From Chromatiales bacterium (lineage in GTDB: Bacteria; Pseudomonadota; Gammaproteobacteria; SZUA-152): a stretch of 8,495 nucleotides of DNA. Below, in pieces: positions 5,824-8,495 of this stretch; position 1 is the stretch's first letter, and each line of letters opens with the position of its first letter. A program made the position numbers and the translations under genes. Below the pieces are notes generated by a model, which saw nothing but the letters and a program-made list of their open reading frames with translations, had not been told where the DNA came from and ran no database searches. Location: the NCBI GenBank assembly GCA_026999335.1, contig JALTPW010000769.1, positions 1 to 8,495 on the forward strand. Reading direction: 5' to 3'.

Positions 5824-7083
5824 CTAGTCGCCCCTGCAATCGGCGGCGCTTTCCGCGAAGACGTCTTTTAGCCTGTACCCGCCCTTGAAGGTGGTGACCA
5901 GGGTGTCGATTTGGCTGTCATTCGGGGGGCGGAAGCACACGGCCTTGAAGACCTTTTTTACCTGACAGCGGGCAAAGGCCTCGCTGTAGGCGAATTCCAT
6001 GCCGAAGGACTTGGCGCCGGCGCCCTTGCCGGGAGCTTCGTAGCCGTCAAAGGTAAGATTTGGATCCCAGCCCAACACACTGTTCGGGCCGGCGCGCCAG
6101 TAGTTTTCCCATTGGTCGTCGGTCACCACATAGCCGAATTCGAAGTTGTTGGCGTTGATGCGGTATTTCCCCTGTACACGGCTGCCCGTATCAGGGTCTT
6201 CGAAGCCTGCGCGGTTGTAGACCAGCTGGCCGCCATCCGGATTGCCATCGGGGTATTCAAAGTCGTAATAGGCAAGGGCCTGATGCAGGGGATCCATGCC
6301 GGCATGACAGCCGACGCAGGCGCTCATGAAAATACGTGAATCGCCACCAGGGCTACGTGCCACATCCTGGGGAATGCGGTCGTGGGTGCGGGTGGGATCC
6401 TTGATCTGTTCCAGATCGGTGCACAGATGATTGAGCAGGGTGAAGCGGAACATGGCGCGGTTGGTGCCGTCGATGAAGAAGGCGTGGGCTGCGGCGCGGG
6501 TGGTGATGATACCGGCGGTGGCGGTATCCGGCAGGCCGGTGATTTCAGTCTGAGTGCGTTTACGCAACTGATCCGGGTCGGCCAGATTGGCGCCCTGGTC
6601 TTCCATGGCCTCGTAGTGGGCATTGCTGCCATTGGAATAGGTGGGTGATACACCGTTGCCGCCAATATAGAGGATATTGCCGTAAAGAATTTCGCGGAAG
6701 TCCAGGTCGTCGCGGATGATGCCGATGACGGTGGCCGTGTAATCGTTGAGCGGCGCAAACACGCTCTGCTCTTCGTTGGTCCAGGGTGTGATGAAATTTT
6801 TCAGCGTGACATTGTAGAAAGAGGGGTCGGTACACTCGTCGGTTCCACCGGTGTTATCGATGGCGTCCAGCGCGACAGCCCTGGCATCGGGCATTTGAGC
6901 CTCCAGTTGATCCAGGCAGGCGATGCTGGGCGGCGTGCCCACCAGCCGGTCGTGGATACGCTTGGCTTGATCGCGCTCCGGCCCAGCGCTGGCAGTGGCG
7001 GCCATGCCCAAAGCGAGGAAAATCATCAGAGCGCCGCTGAAAGCGGTTCGAGCGGTATTCGCTAAGTATCGTAAGTCACGCAT
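5824..7083 (-). CDS. Exported mono-haem protein resembling DUF1592/DUF1588/DUF1585 (Planctomycete-cytochrome-like)
   Basis: A 419-residue protein, first in the operon. The ATG at 7083 is chosen over the in-frame ATG at 7143: AAGGA lies 8 bases upstream of the former, a classical Sec signal peptide starts directly there, and the upstream ATG falls inside the TATAAT promoter box. The signal peptide spans about residues 1-33, with a basic start, a hydrophobic core, and cleavage after A-S-A. Then come R-L-V-G-T-P-P-S (46-53), like the R-L-x-G-x-P-P segment of DUF1549-type proteins; PLNDYTATVIGIIRDD (111-126); a helical region; and a single haem motif CVGCH (256-260), followed by MDPLHQALAYYDFE. 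The C-x-x-C-H-x-x-x-D-P-L-x-x-A-L-x-x-x-D arrangement is the DUF1588 signature. Later Cys373 and Cys383 and a closing LKDVF helix resemble DUF1585. Function of the family is not known; an envelope redox role is inferred from the haem. Confidence 0.75.
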   Translation of the reverse strand: MRDLRYLANTARTAFSGALMIFLALGMAATASAGPERDQAKRIHDRLVGTPPSIACLDQLEAQMPDARAVALDAIDNTGGTDECTDPSFYNVTLKNFITPWTNEEQSVFAPLNDYTATVIGIIRDDLDFREILYGNILYIGGNGVSPTYSNGSNAHYEAMEDQGANLADPDQLRKRTQTEITGLPDTATAGIITTRAAAHAFFIDGTNRAMFRFTLLNHLCTDLEQIKDPTRTHDRIPQDVARSPGGDSRIFMSACVGCHAGMDPLHQALAYYDFEYPDGNPDGGQLVYNRAGFEDPDTGSRVQGKYRINANNFEFGYVVTDDQWENYWRAGPNSVLGWDPNLTFDGYEAPGKGAGAKSFGMEFAYSEAFARCQVKKVFKAVCFRPPNDSQIDTLVTTFKGGYRLKDVFAESAADCRGD

Positions 7084-7141
7084 GTCCCAATTCCTTAATG
7101 TGTTTGTCTGCCTGTGCCCGTGGGCTTTGGACAAGGCCTGC

Positions 7142-7171
7142 ATTATAGACAGGTTGGCCCTGGCCTGTCAG
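7142..7171 (-). promoter_or_regulatory. Sigma70 promoter of the haem/DUF1501 operon
   Basis: On the minus strand, CTGACA (7171-7166; 5 of 6 to consensus) is followed after 18 bases by a perfect TATAAT (7147-7142). Transcription would start near 7135, leaving about 50 bases before the ATG at 7083. This is the best promoter in the window. An 8-base palindrome CGATATCG (7174-7181) lies immediately upstream and could be an operator half, but it is short. Confidence 0.72.
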
Positions 7172-7287
7172 TGCGATATCGTCATAAGTTATTGATTTTG
7201 GAGGATTCCCTGAGCAACCTCAGTAAAAGCCGTTTATTTGCCCCCTGCCCCTGAGTCGTTGGCAAATGCCCTTATTTTCGAATGGCG

Positions 7288-7379
7288 CTGACTTACATAG
7301 TTGAAAACGCCGTATATTCCGGATTCCCGCCTGCGCGGGAATAACGGTATGCCAAGTCTCTCAAGCTAAAGTAAGTCAG
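7288..7379. repeat. MITE-like 92-bp element with perfect 9-bp terminal inverted repeats
   Basis: The ends CTGACTTAC (7288-7296) and GTAAGTCAG (7371-7379) are perfect inverted repeats and continue loosely inward (ATAG against TTTAG). At the centre is a perfect 8-base stem, ATTCCCGC (7323-7330) and GCGGGAAT (7335-7342), with loop CTGC. The centre resembles the dispersed 'attcccgc...gcgggaat' palindromes (dRS3-like) common in proteobacteria. No target-site duplication is obvious. Confidence 0.6.
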
Positions 7380-7491
7380 TATCATTCTCCTCGTTTGGTT
7401 CGTTTGCACTCTGCGGCACTATTGCCGGGATCTGTAGTCATCAAGCTTGGCCCGGACAGCTTTCATCCTCCGGAAAAACCGAGTCAAACAC

Positions 7492-7507
7492 TGTGAAAGT
7501 GGTCACA
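7492..7507. promoter_or_regulatory. Perfect CRP/Vfr-type binding core
   Basis: TGTGAAAGTGGTCACA matches TGTGA-N6-TCACA, the consensus core for cAMP-CRP-family regulators, without mismatch. It is centred about 90 bases upstream of the EVE gene start and about 330 bases from the operon promoter. With no clear promoter next to it, neither the regulated gene nor activation versus repression can be assigned. Confidence 0.5.
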
Positions 7508-7588
7508 AAGTGTGCAGAATCTGTCTTTGAGCAGTGTTGCTGAGATGGAAATGCCCAAAACCGTCGGATTACCGGCACTGGAGAGTCT

Positions 7589-8041
7589 GTGAATTACTGG
7601 CTAATGAAGTCCGAGCCCGATGCCTTTTCCCTCGATGACCTCGAGGCCGTGGCGCAGGAGCCCTGGGACGGTGTGCGTAACTATCAGGCGCGCAACATGA
7701 TGCGTGACCAGATGCAGGTGGGTGACCGGGTGTTCTTCTATCATTCCAACTGCAAGGTGCCGGGCATCGTCGGCCTCGCCGAAGTGGTGCGCGAGGGTTA
7801 CCCCGACCCTACCGCCTTCGATCCCGAGGCCAATTACTACGATCCCAAGTCCGACCCCGACCAGCCCCGCTGGTACATGGTGGATCTGACATTCAAGCGC
7901 CGTCTCAAACGCACCATCAGTCTGCAGGAACTGAAAGAGCACCCGGAGCTGGCGGATATGCCCCTGGTGCGCAGGGGTAACCGGTTATCGGTGATGCCGG
8001 TGTCGGCGGCGGACTGGAATTTTATCCTCGGCCTGGAATAG
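7589..8041 (+). CDS. EVE-domain protein (THYN1-like, PUA superfamily)
   Basis: A 150-residue single-domain protein of normal family length. It opens MNYWLMKSEPD, the usual EVE start, which supports the GTG at 7589 even though an ATG follows at codon 6; GGAG lies 5 bases upstream. Conserved blocks are WDGVRNYQARN (26-36), VGDRVFFYHSNC (44-55), VGLAEVV (61-67), YYDPKS and RWYMVDL (83-100), and LVRRGNRLSVMPVS (126-139), which together form a PUA/YTH-like barrel with an aromatic pocket. EVE domains are thought to bind modified bases in DNA or RNA; the ligand of this protein is not known. The protein is probably cytoplasmic. It is divergent from the operon, with a CRP-type site upstream. The gene is typical chromosomal material and shows no sign of transfer. 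Confidence 0.93.
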   Translation: MNYWLMKSEPDAFSLDDLEAVAQEPWDGVRNYQARNMMRDQMQVGDRVFFYHSNCKVPGIVGLAEVVREGYPDPTAFDPEANYYDPKSDPDQPRWYMVDLTFKRRLKRTISLQELKEHPELADMPLVRRGNRLSVMPVSAADWNFILGLE

Positions 8042-8148
8042 CCCGGTCAATCTCGCTGGGTTGGATTTCCCGTTGCCCGCCACAGAATGAAAACCGGGCG
8101 GAAAAAGCATGAGAGAGTCAGGATCCCATGTTTCGGGTAGTTTCCGTA

Positions 8149-8160
8149 TCTTGATCAAGA
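8149..8160. repeat. 12-base perfect palindrome
   Basis: TCTTGATCAAGA is perfectly self-complementary and sits 7 bases before the REP-like pair. It could be a protein-binding site or part of the repeat's flank; nothing else supports a role. Confidence 0.35.
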
Positions 8161-8166
8161 GGCATC

Positions 8167-8214
8167 GTGCGCACGGCGCACGCTACGGGCAGGTGTAGTG
8201 TGCGCTGTGCGCAC
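8167..8214. repeat. Outward-facing GTAG REP-like pair
   Basis: Arms 8167-8186 and 8195-8214 are inverted repeats matching at 18 of 20 positions, separated by 8 bases. Read outward, each starts GTAG and continues into a palindrome of the form TGTGCGC-x-GTGCGCA. The two GTAG heads face each other across the spacer, the opposite arrangement to 622-743. It could also form a strong transcript hairpin downstream of the EVE gene. Confidence 0.65.
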
Positions 8215-8328
8215 AACATGGACAGCCAGGTTGGGGAACGAATTCAGCCACACTTGCCGCCGGTAATGACAGTATGTGACTATTTTGGGCGGGTTGTTTT
8301 CACAACGACGTGCATTTAAAGCAGGAGC

Positions 8329-8495
8329 TGACAATGGCTAGTACTCCAATGCCATTAAGTTAACAAAATTATGACTGTTTTGTAGGTTGGTGGTGAGCTT
8401 GCGAACCCCAACGAAACCAACAATGTTGGGACTCCTGCGTCACCATCAACCGACAATAAGTAGGATGTCAGGCTTAACTTAATGACAATGGCTAG
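8329..8495. mobile_element. Nested terminal-inverted-repeat structure (MITE or IS end)
   Basis: Two imperfect inverted repeats, CCAATGCCATTAAGTTAA (8346-8363) and the complement of 8474-8491, match at 16 of 18 positions. The 13-base direct repeat TGACAATGGCTAG occurs at 8329-8341 and again at 8483-8495, overlapping the right inverted repeat and ending at the window edge. The REPIN-like element at 8382-8454 is inside. There is no transposase in the window. This may be a MITE of about 150 bp or the edge of an insertion sequence continuing to the right. Confidence 0.5.
8382..8454. repeat. REPIN-like element with one intact and one degenerate REP
   Basis: The plus-strand arm 8382-8413 reads GTAG, then GTTGGTGGTGAGC, then GCGAACCCCAACG, and folds on itself through GTTGG/CCAAC. 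The arm 8454-8425 on the minus strand is a decayed copy starting GTCG in place of GTAG and sharing GTTGATGGTGA. The core (GGTGAGC...GCGAACC) is shared with the right arm of the 622-743 element, so both belong to one REP family. Confidence 0.65.

Larger units (their letters stand above)
7172..7588. other. Divergent intergenic region between the operon and the EVE-domain gene
   Basis: These 417 bases separate two divergently transcribed units. They hold a MITE-like hairpin element (7288-7379) and a CRP-type site (7492-7507). No gene or structured RNA is recognised. A clear -10/-35 pair for the plus-strand gene was not found. Confidence 0.65.
8042..8495. other. Non-coding, repeat-rich tail of the window
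   Basis: No gene is supported after the EVE stop. The stretch holds a 12-base palindrome (8149-8160), an outward REP-like pair (8167-8214) and a nested inverted-repeat structure (8329-8495). No good terminator follows the EVE gene: a 7-base GCCCGGT/ACCGGGC match spans a long loop and has no T-run. Confidence 0.65.

Noticed and set aside
7210..7267. Small hairpins CTGAG/CTCAG and ATTTGCC/GGCAAAT upstream of the operon promoter
   Set aside because: Five- and seven-base stems in a 417-base non-coding region are expected by chance and fit no known RNA or operator.
7172..7588. Search for a 6S RNA or ygfA/zapA remnant next to the EVE gene
   Set aside because: Such genes often neighbour EVE-domain genes in gammaproteobacteria, but I see no 6S-like structure and no matching coding sequence here.
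7545..7592. 15-codon frame whose TGA overlaps the GTG start of the EVE gene
   Set aside because: No ribosome-binding site and no recognisable product. The stop-start overlap is suggestive of a coupled leader peptide, but a frame this short arises easily by chance.
8042..8096. GCCCGGT/ACCGGGC inverted match as terminator of the EVE gene
   Set aside because: Only 7 bases of stem across a loop of more than 40 bases and no T-run.

Overview
The window looks like part of a moderately GC-rich Gammaproteobacterium chromosome, possibly a marine lineage. The grounds are the gene types: a HipB/HipA-type pair, an EVE-domain protein, exported c-type haem proteins, and GTAG-headed REP-like palindromes between genes. 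No rRNA or housekeeping marker is present, so the placement is inference.

Layout. (1) Positions 1-493, minus strand: the first 26 codons of a hipA-like kinase gene, a complete hipB-like XRE repressor gene overlapping it, and a promoter with a nearby AT-rich palindrome. (2) Positions 494-1399: mostly non-coding, with a REPIN-like inverted pair, a hairpin, a gene for a small single-pass membrane protein, and a second REP-like pair. (3) Positions 1361-7171, minus strand: a three-gene operon of about 5.7 kb. It starts at a good sigma70-type promoter (CTGACA, 18 bp, TATAAT) and ends at a strong hairpin. In transcription order it encodes a Sec-exported protein with one CXXCH motif, an 885-residue lipoprotein with two CXXCH domains plus a LamG-like domain, and a Tat-exported DUF1501-like protein. 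(4) Positions 7172-8495: a MITE-like hairpin element, a perfect TGTGA-N6-TCACA site, an EVE-domain gene on the plus strand, then 450 non-coding bases with REP-like palindromes and a nested terminal-inverted-repeat structure.

The operon is the most interesting content. All three products carry export signals (Sec, lipoprotein Sec, Tat). Two should carry covalent haem, and their sequence signatures resemble the DUF1592/DUF1588/DUF1585, PSCyt-type and DUF1501 proteins best known from Planctomycetes, whose functions are largely unknown. I infer a cell-envelope redox or surface-polymer system in which the lipoprotein anchors the haem and LamG domains; the substrate cannot be read from the sequence. 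The rest is a toxin-antitoxin-type edge, a probable modified-base-binding protein, and a dense set of REP-like repeats on both sides of the operon.
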